Positions 8,754-18,264 of a DNA stretch of 64,000 bases are shown here, in pieces. The stretch covers positions 1,125,034-1,189,033 of the forward strand of contig NZ_JH636439.1 in assembly GCF_000255705.1 (NCBI RefSeq), written 5' to 3'. Within the stretch, counting starts at the first letter, position 1, and every line of letters starts with the position of its first letter. The position numbers and the translations under genes were made by a program. The notes under the pieces were generated by a model, which saw nothing but the letters and a program-made list of their open reading frames with translations, ran no database searches and was not told where the DNA came from. The stretch is from Zavarzinella formosa DSM 19928. GTDB lineage: Bacteria > Planctomycetota > Planctomycetia > Gemmatales > Gemmataceae.

Positions 8754-8790
8754 GTTTGGGTTCCCTTTCAAAATAAATTCGGATCGTTGG

Positions 8791-9723
8791 TCAGTCAGGC
8801 GATTTGGCGGCATGTGCCGCGAACTTCTGGATGCGTTTGTTGGTCACCTCGGCAACATACACATCCCCTCGGGAATCGACGCACAACATATGCGGCATCT
8901 GGAATTGGCCCGCCGCCGTCCCTTTTTCGCCAAGGCGACCGATTGATTTTCCGTCCGCTCCGAGAACCCGGACCCAGCCTGCTCGTCCATCGGCCACGAA
9001 CAATCGATCCCCGGTGGAGAACAGCCCGTATGGAGCGCCGCTTTCCTTCCATTGGGCGAGGAACTTGCCCTCGGTGTCGAATATTTGCACCCGGTTATTC
9101 TCCCGGTCGCCGACGCACACCCGGCCTTTCGCATCCAGACAGACCGCATGTGGAAGGTTGAACTGGCCTTCGCCTTTGCCTTTCTTACCCCACTGTTTGA
9201 GCAGCTTTCCATGGCGATCAAATTTCAACACTCGGGCATTTCCATATCCGTCCGTGACAAAGAACTCGCCGGTTGAGGTCACCGCCACATCGGTTGGCTG
9301 ATTGAACTGATCGGGCTTGTTGCCCGGCTCGCCCTTCTTGCCGAGGGATAGGAGTAACTTTCCCTCCGGGTCGAACTTCATCACGAGATGGTTGCCGATG
9401 TCGGTGAGCCAAACATTCCCATCCGGGTCGATCCGCAAACCATGCGGCGTGTCGATGTGGTCGTCGCCCCAGGAGCGGAGAAATTTGCCATCGCGGTCAA
9501 AGACGAGGACCGGCTTCGGGCCACGGTGAGCAACAAATACCCGGTCTTTTGCGTCAGTCGCCACGGCCGACACCGGGCCGAGTTCAAACTTCGGGGGCAA
9601 TTGCGGCCACCCGGCGACCGGACGATAATCGGGGAACTTGGCGACTGTTTCATCCCCGCAAGCAGCCGGGGCGAAGGCAATCATGAAGCCGATTACGGCG
9701 AGAAACAGGTGGCGCATCATCAT
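8791..9723 (-). CDS. Exported NHL-repeat beta-propeller protein
   Basis: A 310-residue protein with a hydrophobic signal segment (three consecutive ATG codons at 9723, 9720 and 9717; 9723 chosen because GAGAGA precedes it). After A-P-A-A-C-G-D-E comes a six-bladed propeller of NHL repeats. Recurring elements are P-H-G-L-R-I-D-P-D-G-N-V-W, D-I-G-N-H-L-V-M-K-F, Q-P-T-D-V-A-V and D-R-E-N-N-R-V-Q-I-F, each followed by G-K-x-L. NHL propellers bind other proteins or ligands, and some act as lyases. No catalytic residue set is evident here. It sits 34 bp after the sulfatase stop and 37 bp before the RidA-like gene, so the three may be one transcript. Confidence 0.85.
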   Translation of the reverse strand: MMMRHLFLAVIGFMIAFAPAACGDETVAKFPDYRPVAGWPQLPPKFELGPVSAVATDAKDRVFVAHRGPKPVLVFDRDGKFLRSWGDDHIDTPHGLRIDPDGNVWLTDIGNHLVMKFDPEGKLLLSLGKKGEPGNKPDQFNQPTDVAVTSTGEFFVTDGYGNARVLKFDRHGKLLKQWGKKGKGEGQFNLPHAVCLDAKGRVCVGDRENNRVQIFDTEGKFLAQWKESGAPYGLFSTGDRLFVADGRAGWVRVLGADGKSIGRLGEKGTAAGQFQMPHMLCVDSRGDVYVAEVTNKRIQKFAAHAAKSPD

Positions 9724-9757
9724 TCTCTCGGGAAAGCGGCGGGGTCGCGCGGCCACA

Positions 9758-11218
9758 TCAGAATTTCGGAAGGACGTTCTTGATGCCTTCGTCAATCGGC
9801 ATCTTGTCCGGCAGGGCGCCGTGGTCTTTCATCAACTTTTCGAGCAAGACAGCGAGCTCCCTTTTCTGCGCGGCGTAGGCCGGGTCGGCGACGAGATTCT
9901 TTGTCTCCAGCGGGTCGTCCTTGAGGTTGTATAACTCGGTCGTATGCCGGTCGGGAGTCCCGTCGCCGTGCGGGTAATGGATGTATTTCCAATCGGCGGT
10001 TCGCACAGCCCGGACGTTCGGTGTGTACGGGAACTGAGCCTCGTAGTTGTATTGGTAGAAAAACGCCGACCGCCATCCGGCCGCCTTGCCCTCCAAAAGC
10101 GGTTTCCACGACCGCCCGTCCGCGTTGGGGAGCGGCTTGGCTCCGCAGATGTCCAGAATGGTCGGGGCCAAGTCGAGGGAGAGCGCCATCTCGTTCACCA
10201 TCGCGCCGGCTTTCGCCAGCGGAGGATAGCGGACCAGCATTGGGAGCCGGATGCTTTCCTCGTAGGCCGTCCTTTTGTCGACCCGGCCGTGATCGCCGAT
10301 GGCGAATCCATTATCGGTGGTGAACACGATCAGCGTATTGTCGAGTTGCCCGGCGTCTTTGAGGGTCTGATACAACCGGCCGACGCTGTCATCAACCGAG
10401 GCGATGGTGCCCAAGTAGGCCCGGACAAACTTGTTGTAATCCTTCTGACCATAAAGCGGCCCGCCCAACCCGTGCCAGGTGGGTAACGATTCCTTCAGCC
10501 ACGCGGGTTTGCCGCTCGCGGTCGTGTAAGCCTCCGCGTTGGCGGGCTTGGTGATGGTCTCCGAGTCGAATGCCTTTTCGTATTTGGGTTCGGGGACAAT
10601 CGGGCCTCCATGCGGGGCCTTGTGCCCGAGAACGAGGAGCCACGGCTTCTCGTGTTTTCGATTGATCCAGTCCGTTGCAGCGTCGGTCACCACGGTGGTG
10701 TAGTAGCCCTTCACGACCTTCCGTGTGCCGTCGACGTTGAATTCCGTGTCGAAGTAGTTCCCCTGGCCTTTGTGGCTCATCCAGAAATCGAAGCCGGGCC
10801 GTTTCCGGTCGTCGTCCTCGCCCATGTGCCACTTGCCGATGTAAGCCGTCTCGTATCCGGCGGCCCGCAACCCGGCTGGATATGAGGGCAGGTCGTTCGG
10901 GAAATCAGTGAAGTTGTTGAGAACTTTGTGCCGGTGGGCGTATTGGCCGCTGAGGAACGATGCCCGGCTTGGCGAGCATAACGAAGTTGTGCAGAAGACG
11001 TTGGTGAATCGCGTGCCCTCCGACGCGAGTCGATCCAAGTTTGGCGTCTTGAACCACGGAAACAAAGCGGCCTTGCCCTGTTCCTTCTGCACCACTCCCA
11101 TCGCATCCCACCGCATGTCGTCGGTCAGGATCACCAGCACATTCGGACGTTCGGCAGTCATGGCGTGGCCGCTCGCGGCTAGAATCGCAACGGTGACCAA
11201 AACAGCGATGCGGATCAT
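9758..11218 (-). CDS. Exported type I sulfatase (formylglycine-dependent)
   Basis: A 486-residue sulfatase of the alkaline phosphatase superfamily. It has a signal peptide ending near A-M-T-A, then the first metal-site strand V-L-V-I-L-T-D-D. The maturation motif C-S-P-S-R has Cys81 as the residue converted to formylglycine by a sulfatase-modifying enzyme. I-G-K-W-H-M-G and F-T-T-D-N-G-F follow, the latter carrying later metal ligands. The AAGGAG 7 bases ahead of the ATG is a strong ribosome site. The substrate cannot be read from sequence. The general layout fits planctomycete polysaccharide sulfatases, and a GH88 gene lies in the same window. It is probably first in a transcript with the NHL and RidA-like genes. 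Confidence 0.92.
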   Translation of the reverse strand: MIRIAVLVTVAILAASGHAMTAERPNVLVILTDDMRWDAMGVVQKEQGKAALFPWFKTPNLDRLASEGTRFTNVFCTTSLCSPSRASFLSGQYAHRHKVLNNFTDFPNDLPSYPAGLRAAGYETAYIGKWHMGEDDDRKRPGFDFWMSHKGQGNYFDTEFNVDGTRKVVKGYYTTVVTDAATDWINRKHEKPWLLVLGHKAPHGGPIVPEPKYEKAFDSETITKPANAEAYTTASGKPAWLKESLPTWHGLGGPLYGQKDYNKFVRAYLGTIASVDDSVGRLYQTLKDAGQLDNTLIVFTTDNGFAIGDHGRVDKRTAYEESIRLPMLVRYPPLAKAGAMVNEMALSLDLAPTILDICGAKPLPNADGRSWKPLLEGKAAGWRSAFFYQYNYEAQFPYTPNVRAVRTADWKYIHYPHGDGTPDRHTTELYNLKDDPLETKNLVADPAYAAQKRELAVLLEKLMKDHGALPDKMPIDEGIKNVLPKF

Positions 11219-11432
11219 GTGAATACTCCTTGCGGGGAACAGGGCATCATCCCCCCGGCACGGTTCAATGTCGAGGATGTTGTCGAAATTTCCTTGCTGG
11301 AAACAAGGGCAAGGCTGTCGTGATGATTTGCATTGGCTTTGGCGAATTGAACAATTTTTTGAGAACAGCCAACGTTGGAGACGACAGATTGTTCATTTGG
11401 CGGACAAACCGAGTCGTTACAAATCAATTACC

Positions 11433-11461
11433 TTGACAAGCAAGAACGAGGCTGTTCAAAT
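11433..11461 (+). promoter_or_regulatory. Candidate sigma-70-type promoter for the 11512 DUF1559 gene
   Basis: TTGACA at 11433-11438 is followed after 17 bases by TCAAAT at 11456-11461 (4 of 6 to TATAAT). Transcription would begin about 45 bases ahead of the ATG at 11512. The rest of the 293-bp gap between the divergent sulfatase and DUF1559 genes shows nothing else I can support. Confidence 0.4.
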
Positions 11462-11511
11462 GCAATGACTAAACACTTTCTTTTTCCGTTTCCCTTCTCC
11501 GGAAAAATACG

Positions 11512-12537
11512 ATGAACGCTTCTCGCAGACATGGTTTTACGTTGATTGAATTGCTGGTGGTGATCGCCATTATCGCAATTCTCATCGGGTTATTATTGCC
11601 GGCCGTGCAAAAAGTGCGCGAGGCGGCCAACCGGATGAAATGCACAAACAATTTGAAACAACTCGGTATCGCGCTGCACAATTTTCACGACACCACGCTG
11701 ACTTTTCCCCCTTCGGCTTCCGCGGACATTGCTCCTTGGAAAACACCACAAACAGCCGCTGATTCCAATTGGGGCAGTTCATGGATGGTTCACATTCTGG
11801 CGTACATGGAGCAGAGTAACCTAAGCGCCAAGTGGATTTTCAGCGGCGGCAGCGGATGGCAGAATTCCGGTAATAACGCGATGATCGCGGGGCTGACAAT
11901 CCCCAACTATCGATGTCCCTCGACGAGTCTGCCGATGCTCAACCCCTATTCAGCCATCCTTCCGGGCGGTGGCGGTGTCGGAATCATGTATACGAGCTAT
12001 GTGGCCATCTCCGGGTCTGTAAACGATGTTGGTGTGACCACTTTTGGCAGTAACATTGTCAGCACTCATGGCATTATGAGCGCCAACAGCAAAACGGTGA
12101 TGGCGCAGATCACCGATGGTTTGAGCAATACGATCATGGTTGGCGAGCAAAGCAATCACCTTCGAGATGCAAATAACGCCATCATTCTCGGGGCCACTTA
12201 TGGCGGATCCAGCAAAATTGCCGTCACCAGCCAGGGTCCGGACGGGTGGATTCAAGGCTGTACCACCAGCCAGCCTTCCGGCAACCTCGGCAATAACGAC
12301 GTGGTTTATAACAGCGAGACCATTCGCTATTCCATCAACCAGATCGGCATGACTCTCGGTGCCGGCGGGTGTAGTGATAATGTCGGAAACAACATTCCAC
12401 TCAGTTCCATGCACACCGGCGGGTGCAATCTCCTCTTTGGTGATGGCTCGGTGCGATTTTGGACAAACTCCGCTAGTTTGCAGACTTTATGCGCCGCCGC
12501 CAGCCGTGATGGCGGGGAAACTTATCAAGGGCCTTGA
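11512..12537 (+). CDS. DUF1559 pseudopilin-like protein
   Basis: A 341-residue protein with a textbook type IV prepilin N-terminus: R-R-H-G followed by [16 protein letters not shown], with Glu at +5, so it should be cut by prepilin peptidase after the Gly. The conserved DUF1559 follow-on ([14 protein letters not shown]) comes next, and the end signature [15 protein letters not shown] is intact. The family is expanded in planctomycetes. Its function is not established, but the pilin-like start suggests assembly at the cell envelope. A small lipoprotein gene of the kind often found beside DUF1559 genes lies 169 bp downstream, and the putative terminator after that gene suggests a two-gene unit. 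Confidence 0.93.
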   Translation: MNASRRHGFTLIELLVVIAIIAILIGLLLPAVQKVREAANRMKCTNNLKQLGIALHNFHDTTLTFPPSASADIAPWKTPQTAADSNWGSSWMVHILAYMEQSNLSAKWIFSGGSGWQNSGNNAMIAGLTIPNYRCPSTSLPMLNPYSAILPGGGGVGIMYTSYVAISGSVNDVGVTTFGSNIVSTHGIMSANSKTVMAQITDGLSNTIMVGEQSNHLRDANNAIILGATYGGSSKIAVTSQGPDGWIQGCTTSQPSGNLGNNDVVYNSETIRYSINQIGMTLGAGGCSDNVGNNIPLSSMHTGGCNLLFGDGSVRFWTNSASLQTLCAAASRDGGETYQGP

Positions 12538-12706
12538 TATCGCCATGCGGCCGTTGGACTTGCCCTCTTCCCGCGTTGAAAACGGTGGTGTCGGACGTCT
12601 TTTCATTTGACGCTTCCTCCTCTTTCCTTCGTTCCTGTGGGGAAAGCGGAAATTGTGACCCACGTTGTTTGTCTTCATGATTGTTCACTTTGCAGGAGCC
12701 CGTCTG

Positions 12707-13111
12707 ATGGATCGATTTTGCGCTGCGATTGGTTTCGCGCTTTCGCTTGTGGTGAGCTTTGGATGCTCTCCAGCGCCGCAGGCGTCGGGGCCACCGGTTG
12801 GCAATGTCAAGGGAATCGTCAATGTCGACGGCAAATCAGTTCCCACCGGCGAGATCCACTTTGGGATGGCGGGCGTTCCCCCCAAGGTTCTCGAAATCAA
12901 GGACGGAGCGTTCACGGGAGAGGCCCCCGTCGGCAACAACAAGGTCGAAGTGTTCATCTACGTCGAGGGGCCTTCCTCTGAAAAATATGGCGGGGCCCGG
13001 AGCAAAAAGAACTCGATCCCGCAAAAGTATTGGGGGGCGAACACCACCCTTTCGGCCGTGGTGACTGCCGGTGGCGCCAACGACTTCAAATTCGACATCA
13101 CTTCCAAGTGA
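12707..13111 (+). CDS. Small lipoprotein, companion to DUF1559 gene
   Basis: A 134-residue lipoprotein. The start at 12707 has CAGGAG at 12693-12698; an in-frame start at 12665 has no site. The signal peptide ends S-F-G-C, with Cys near residue 20 as the lipidation site. The mature part is a single beta-sandwich-like domain beginning V-K-G-I-V-N-V-D-G-K, which fits the transthyretin/carboxypeptidase-regulatory-like lipoproteins found beside DUF1559 genes in planctomycetes. It is probably anchored in the envelope. No enzymatic residues are evident. Its role is unknown, and the genomic pairing with a pseudopilin is the best clue. Confidence 0.82.
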   Translation: MDRFCAAIGFALSLVVSFGCSPAPQASGPPVGNVKGIVNVDGKSVPTGEIHFGMAGVPPKVLEIKDGAFTGEAPVGNNKVEVFIYVEGPSSEKYGGARSKKNSIPQKYWGANTTLSAVVTAGGANDFKFDITSK

Positions 13112-13129
13112 AGCGATTCGTTTCAAAAA

Positions 13130-13156
13130 GCCCGAAACAGCGGCCGGGCATTTTCC
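13130..13156 (+). terminator. Possible intrinsic terminator
   Basis: GCCCG at 13130-13134 pairs with CGGGC at 13145-13149 around a 10-base loop. The arms are extended by an A-run before and a T-run after (ATTTTCC). It lies 19 bases after the lipoprotein stop, where a two-gene unit would end. The stem is short, so this is tentative. Confidence 0.4.
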
Positions 13157-13256
13157 TTGTTGTCATCGGCCGCCTGAGTTACAAGTGAAGTGTCGAAGAT
13201 CATCAGTCCCGCGAGCCGTCACTCTCCCGCCTCGGCTTCGTGTCAGAAAGTCCCGC

Positions 13257-15515
13257 ATGAGCAAGTTTCTGCAATTCGCGGCCAGTTGGGTGTTTGCCGT
13301 CACCTTCGTCATCGTCGCCCAACCTGTTGTCGCGGATGAGGCCGCCCAATCAGAACTTCCACGCACCTATCGTCCGGTCAGCCGTCCGAAGGTTCCCGAA
13401 GTCCGAAGCAGTGCCCGCACAGATGTGGACCGTTTCATCTTGGCGAGTCTCGAAGCAAAAAAACTCGCTTTGAACCCCGAGGCAGACCGTACCACACTCA
13501 TCCGTCGCGTATGTTTCGACCTCACCGGCCTGCCGCCGACAATCGCTGAAATAGACGCATTCGTCGCGGACAAATCGCCGGATGCTTACGAGAAGATGGT
13601 TGATCGTTATCTCGCATCGCCGCATTACGGCGAACGGTGGGGCAAGCACTGGCTCGACGCGGCAGGCTATGCGGATTCCAATGGATACTTCAACGCCGAT
13701 AGTGACCGGCCGCTTGCCTGGCGTTACCGGGATTACGTCATCCGGTCGTTTAACGCCGACAAGCCATATGACCAGTTCGTGAAGGAACAACTCGCCGGGG
13801 ATGAACTCGTCGGTTTCACGCCCGGCGGCGACGTGACCCCGGCGATGGTCGATGCGTTAACCGCCACGCACTTCATTCGCAACGCTCCAGACGGCACCGG
13901 TGAAAGTGATGGCAACCCGGACGAAGTGCGGACCGACCGATTCACGGTGTTGGAAGGGAATGTTCAAAACGTGATGAACAACCTATTCGGCCTGACAGTT
14001 CAATGTGCCCGCTGTCACGATCACAAGTTTGAGCCGATCACCCAAGAGGAATATTACGGGCTACAGGCCATCTTGTTCCCGGTTTATAATCCGGAGAGAT
14101 GGTCAAAGCCGAATGACCGTGTGATCCCCATCGGTTCCAAAACTGAACTTCAGAATATTCAGCGTCTCAACACGTTTGTTGACAACCAAGTCAAAGCGGC
14201 CCAAGCCGGATTGGCCGCGTTTGCCGACCCGCTTCGAGATCAACTTCTCGATGAACGGCTGAAAGATCTCGCCCCGGCGGCACGCGATGCGGTCATCGAA
14301 TCAGTCAAGGCCGCGAAGGAGAAACGAACCGCTGCCCAACAGGCCCTTTTGAAGACCCACGCGAAGGTCATCGACATCAAGGATGACGATTTGGCCAAGC
14401 GATTCCCGGAATATGCCGCGTTGCGTGACCGCGTGAAACAGACCATTGCGGAACGCGAAAAGGAGCGGCCGAGACCGCCCGAGAAAATTGCGGCGTTCGT
14501 GGAAACCGATCCGACCCCGGCCGCCCATCACTTGCTCAAACGCGGCCAACACCACCTGCCGGGCGGCGAAGTTTTGCCCACAGTCCCGGTTTCGTTGCAG
14601 ACACCCAAAAACAAATACCAAATTGCCACCCGTCCGGCGGGGCAAGTCTCTTCCGGGCGCCGGACCGCCTTTGCCAATTGGGCGACATCGCCGGAGAATC
14701 CGTTGTTCGCCCGTGTGATGGTGAATCGCATCTGGCAGCATCACTTCGGCACTGGCATCGTTCCCACAGCCGACAATCTCGGGGCTTCCGGAGCAAAGCC
14801 TTCGCATCCGGAACTGCTCGATTTTCTGGCTTCAGAATTCATGCAACGAGGCTGGAGCGTGAAAGCGGTTCACCGTCTCATCATGACCTCGGCGGTCTAT
14901 CGCCAAACCAGCGCGCCTCGCGATGGATTGGCCGCCATCGATCCGGACAATCGCCTCCTTGCTATGTTCCCGGTCCGTCGATTGGATGCCGAGGCGGTTC
15001 GTGACGCCATGCTACAGATCGCGGGTGAACTTGATGTCAAGATCGGCGGACAATACGTTCCCAGCAAACGAACACCGGAAGGTGTTGTCGAAATTCCCGA
15101 GACCGCAAATGTGCCCCATCGACGTTCCGTTTACCTCCAGCAACGCCGAACGCAGGTGGTCACTTTTCTCCAATTGTTCGACGCCCCGTCCATTGTCAGC
15201 ACATGCGGGAAGCGATCACCGTCTACAGTTCCTCTCCAATCTCTCATGCTTTTGAATTCAGAGTTTGCACGCATCCGGGCCAAAAATTTCGCGGCCCGGC
15301 TGGCCCGCGAAGCGACCGAGCCGACCAAAAAAATAACCATTGCATTACGCCTCACATCTGGTCGGGATCCATTGAAAGACGAGCAACTCGCTTGCGAAAA
15401 ATTTTTGGGCAAGCAACATGAGGCTTATGCGGGCCAGAAGGATGCCGGAGAGCGGGCGTGGGCTGATCTTTGTCAAATGCTCTTGGCGAGCAATGCCTTT
15501 TTGTACATTGATTGA
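13257..15515 (+). CDS. DUF1549/DUF1553 domain exported protein (first copy)
   Basis: A 752-residue exported protein. The start at 13257 gives a signal peptide ending V-V-A-D-E; a longer in-frame start at 13071 would overlap the lipoprotein gene. The first half is DUF1549 (D-V-D-R-F-I-L-A, F-D-L-T-G-L-P-P-T, Y-G-E-R-W-G-K-H-W-L-D) and contains the heme-type motif C-A-R-C-H at residues 250-254. The second half is DUF1553 (N-R-I-W-Q-H-H-F-G, L-D-F-L-A-S-E-F, R-R-L-D-A-E-A-V-R-D-A). Between them lies a charged helical insert of about 100 residues. The family is abundant in planctomycetes and nearly always sits beside DUF1501. Its function is undefined; a periplasmic redox or polymer-degradation role is a guess. 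The stop is 11 bp before the DUF1501 start. Confidence 0.92.
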   Translation: MSKFLQFAASWVFAVTFVIVAQPVVADEAAQSELPRTYRPVSRPKVPEVRSSARTDVDRFILASLEAKKLALNPEADRTTLIRRVCFDLTGLPPTIAEIDAFVADKSPDAYEKMVDRYLASPHYGERWGKHWLDAAGYADSNGYFNADSDRPLAWRYRDYVIRSFNADKPYDQFVKEQLAGDELVGFTPGGDVTPAMVDALTATHFIRNAPDGTGESDGNPDEVRTDRFTVLEGNVQNVMNNLFGLTVQCARCHDHKFEPITQEEYYGLQAILFPVYNPERWSKPNDRVIPIGSKTELQNIQRLNTFVDNQVKAAQAGLAAFADPLRDQLLDERLKDLAPAARDAVIESVKAAKEKRTAAQQALLKTHAKVIDIKDDDLAKRFPEYAALRDRVKQTIAEREKERPRPPEKIAAFVETDPTPAAHHLLKRGQHHLPGGEVLPTVPVSLQTPKNKYQIATRPAGQVSSGRRTAFANWATSPENPLFARVMVNRIWQHHFGTGIVPTADNLGASGAKPSHPELLDFLASEFMQRGWSVKAVHRLIMTSAVYRQTSAPRDGLAAIDPDNRLLAMFPVRRLDAEAVRDAMLQIAGELDVKIGGQYVPSKRTPEGVVEIPETANVPHRRSVYLQQRRTQVVTFLQLFDAPSIVSTCGKRSPSTVPLQSLMLLNSEFARIRAKNFAARLAREATEPTKKITIALRLTSGRDPLKDEQLACEKFLGKQHEAYAGQKDAGERAWADLCQMLLASNAFLYID

Positions 15516-15526
15516 GAGTGATCGAG

Positions 15527-16930
15527 ATGCCGCTATTTTCCGATTTTGCCCTGAACCGTCGCGCGTTCCTTGGCGGTTCTCTCGGCTCTTTGGCGATGGC
15601 CCATTTGGCCGCCGCCGAGTCGCGTGCTGCCGAACGAAATCCGCTGGCGCCGAAGCCGCCGCATTTTCCCGCGAAAGCCAAGGCGGTAATCTGCCTGTTC
15701 CAACATGGCGGCCCCAGCCAGATGGATTTGTTCGACCCAAAGCCCGAACTCACCAAACAAAACGGCAAGCCGCATCCGGACAAACTGGAGGTTCACTTCC
15801 ACACCCAACAGGGCAAGTTGCTCGCGTCGCCGTTCAAATTTCAAAAATCCGGAAAATCCGGGGTCGAACTATCGGAGTTGCTTCCGCACACGGCCGGCAT
15901 CGTCGATGACATTACGCTAATCCGGTCGATGAAGACCGATTCCGTGGACCACGAGGCCGCGCTGCGAGTGATCCACTCGGGGAAAATATTTCCGGGCCGG
16001 CCGGCGTGGGGATCGTGGGCCCTCTATGGCCTCGGGACTGAACGTCAGGAGTTGCCGGCTTACGTCGTCCTGTCCGATCCCGGCGGGTTGCCGGTGGATG
16101 GGCCGAACAACTGGTCGTCCGGGTTTTTGCCGGCGGTTTATCAAGGCACGCCGTTTCGGGCCACCGGCACCCCGGTCGCGCATCTGGCGACTCCGGCCGA
16201 TGTATCCCCGGCCGCCCGGCGTAACCAGCTAGATTTGCTCGGCGAGTTGAATGCGGCTCACCTTCGCCGCCATGCGGGGAACTCCGAACTCGAAGCCCGC
16301 CTTGGCCACTACGAACTGGCGGCCAAGATGCAGACAGCCGTGCCCGAGGTTCTCGACTTGTCGAAAGAGACCGATGAAACGCGGAAACTCTACGGCATCG
16401 ACAACCCGAAATCCGCCGAGTATGGCAAACGGTGCCTGCTCGCCCGGCGGCTCATTGAACGCGGCGTGCGGTTTGTGCAACTGTTCCTCAGCGGTCAGCC
16501 GTGGGACACGCACAGCAAAAATGCCGAGAACCTTAAAAATCTCTGCGCCATGACGGATCAGCCGAGCGCCGGGCTAGTGCTTGATCTGAAACGTCGTGGG
16601 TTGCTTGACTCGACCATTGTGATGTGGACGGGCGAGTTTGGCCGACTCCCGATTTCACAAGGGACCGACGGCCGGGACCACAACCGACATGCCTTCTCCA
16701 TGTGGCTCGCGGGCGGTGGCTTCAAGAAAGGCTATGTCCACGGCGCAACCGACGATTTTGGTTATTCGTCGGTCGAAAAAGTCGTTCGCGTCGCCAGCCT
16801 GCATGCGACACTGTTGCAAGCTCTTGGCTTGGATCACACGAAGCTGACGTATCCGCATGAAGGCCGTGACGACACGTTAACGGATGTCGCGGTGACTCGG
16901 GCCGATGTCGTTCGCGATCTTTTGGCGTGA
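15527..16930 (+). CDS. DUF1501 protein with Tat signal (first copy)
   Basis: A 467-residue protein of the alkaline phosphatase-like DUF1501 family. The start at 15527 was chosen because it puts N-R-R-A-F-L-G-G near the N-terminus, a twin-arginine signal, so the folded protein is probably exported by Tat, perhaps with cofactor or metal bound. Conserved pieces include L-F-Q-H-G-G-P-S-Q-M-D-L-F-D-P-K, W-D-T-H-S-K-N and T-G-E-F-G-R-L-P. The His/Asp-rich positions match the metal-site regions of the superfamily. A TTG at 15512 overlapping the upstream stop is an alternative start. It is paired with the DUF1549/DUF1553 gene immediately upstream. The reaction is unknown. Confidence 0.92.
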   Translation: MPLFSDFALNRRAFLGGSLGSLAMAHLAAAESRAAERNPLAPKPPHFPAKAKAVICLFQHGGPSQMDLFDPKPELTKQNGKPHPDKLEVHFHTQQGKLLASPFKFQKSGKSGVELSELLPHTAGIVDDITLIRSMKTDSVDHEAALRVIHSGKIFPGRPAWGSWALYGLGTERQELPAYVVLSDPGGLPVDGPNNWSSGFLPAVYQGTPFRATGTPVAHLATPADVSPAARRNQLDLLGELNAAHLRRHAGNSELEARLGHYELAAKMQTAVPEVLDLSKETDETRKLYGIDNPKSAEYGKRCLLARRLIERGVRFVQLFLSGQPWDTHSKNAENLKNLCAMTDQPSAGLVLDLKRRGLLDSTIVMWTGEFGRLPISQGTDGRDHNRHAFSMWLAGGGFKKGYVHGATDDFGYSSVEKVVRVASLHATLLQALGLDHTKLTYPHEGRDDTLTDVAVTRADVVRDLLA

Positions 16931-16938
16931 TGTCCGGT

Positions 16939-18255
16939 TCAGTCGTCAATTTTTGAATCGTGTCGCGTGTTTGTTTGCGGGTTGTGGATTCCCAACCAAA
17001 GCAACCCGCCAACGGCACACATCACGCAAGCCACAATAATCGCGGACTTCCAGCCGAAGTGTTCTCCGATGATCGGGGTGACAATCGGGGCGAGCATCCC
17101 GAAACCGTTGCCGCCGGTGTTCACGAGGGCACATGCCAAGCCACCGTTTCGCTCTTCCAAAATCGGCGCCGTCGTCCAAAAAATGCTTTCGCACAAGCCG
17201 AGCGCGGCAAAGGCCAGCGAGAAACAGATGGTCACGGTCCGGGCATCGCTTGTGGTGAGGCCGAGCAAACTGAACATGCCCCCCAATCCCATGCCGACAA
17301 ACGCCACAATCCGGCATCCCCAAAGATGTCCGGCGTGCCGACAGATCATGTCGGTCATCCATCCCCCGGCAGCCATCCCCACGGCCATTGAAACGGAGAT
17401 CACGAAGGCTGCCTCACGGCTGTCCGATGGCGGGGCGTTTAGCACATTTTTGAAGTAATATTCGATCCAGTAGAAGAAGAGGTATTGGGTGTAGCCAATC
17501 GCACCATAACTGAGCGTAAGCAATACCAAAGACCGATTGCTGAACAATTTCAAGATTTCCCCAAGAGATGCGGAACTCCGGGGCGCCGCCTCGACGGCAA
17601 CAAGATCGCGTTCACCGGTGTTGCAAGCAGGATGCTCGGCCGGCCGGTCGGCGGCCAGCGAATACCAGAGCAGGCCAAAAGCGATCATCACCGTTCCGCA
17701 AATCACGAACGCCATCGGCCAGCCAACGTTATCCATCAGGCTTCCAAAAACGGGATATGTGAAGGCGACGCCGAGGAGCGCGCCGGCGGTGATGAGGCCG
17801 TTCGCCCTTGATCGTTCCCGGATTGGCAGCCAGAGCGAGACCGACCTCGCGGCCCCCGGATGCAGCGGCACACTCGTCGCCCCGGCAATACTGCGAATCG
17901 CCAGTAGCGGCACAAACATCGCGGCCATCGCCAGTCCCATCCAGCCAAGAACTCCGGTGAGGGCTGTTAAAAAACCGAGTCCGAGGCCCATGCCGGCCAA
18001 TGCCCGATAAGGGCCGATCCGGTCGATCACCCAGCCGCCGGGCAACATGCCCAGCGTGTAAATGAATAGGAATGCCGAATAGACCGATCCCATTTGCGCT
18101 TCGGAGAGTTTGTCGGGCCCGATGAAGTTTGAAGTGGCGGCGACGGAGATGCTTATCCGATTGAAGTGAGCGAGAAAGACAATGCCCGCCAGCAGCGCCA
18201 CAATTCGCCAACGAATCATCGTGGGCCGCAAGGCTTCAGACGCGGGAATGCCCAT
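16939..18255 (-). CDS. MFS transporter, anion:cation symporter-like (acid-sugar uptake candidate)
   Basis: A 438-residue, 12-helix major facilitator protein. Near the N-terminus it has F-N-R-I-S-I-S-V-A, close to the D/N-R-x-x-I-x-x-A signature of the ACS family that imports hexuronates, galactonate and glucarate. G-G-W-V-I-D-R-I-G-P follows as the loop 2-3 motif. The start at 18255 has GAGGTT five bases upstream. The enolase-superfamily gene ends 9 bp upstream on the same strand, so transporter and enzyme are very probably co-expressed and act on the same acid sugar (inference from context). It converges with the DUF1501 gene, 8 bp apart. Confidence 0.85.
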   Translation of the reverse strand: MGIPASEALRPTMIRWRIVALLAGIVFLAHFNRISISVAATSNFIGPDKLSEAQMGSVYSAFLFIYTLGMLPGGWVIDRIGPYRALAGMGLGLGFLTALTGVLGWMGLAMAAMFVPLLAIRSIAGATSVPLHPGAARSVSLWLPIRERSRANGLITAGALLGVAFTYPVFGSLMDNVGWPMAFVICGTVMIAFGLLWYSLAADRPAEHPACNTGERDLVAVEAAPRSSASLGEILKLFSNRSLVLLTLSYGAIGYTQYLFFYWIEYYFKNVLNAPPSDSREAAFVISVSMAVGMAAGGWMTDMICRHAGHLWGCRIVAFVGMGLGGMFSLLGLTTSDARTVTICFSLAFAALGLCESIFWTTAPILEERNGGLACALVNTGGNGFGMLAPIVTPIIGEHFGWKSAIIVACVMCAVGGLLWLGIHNPQTNTRHDSKIDD

Positions 18256-18264
18256 TCGCGAACC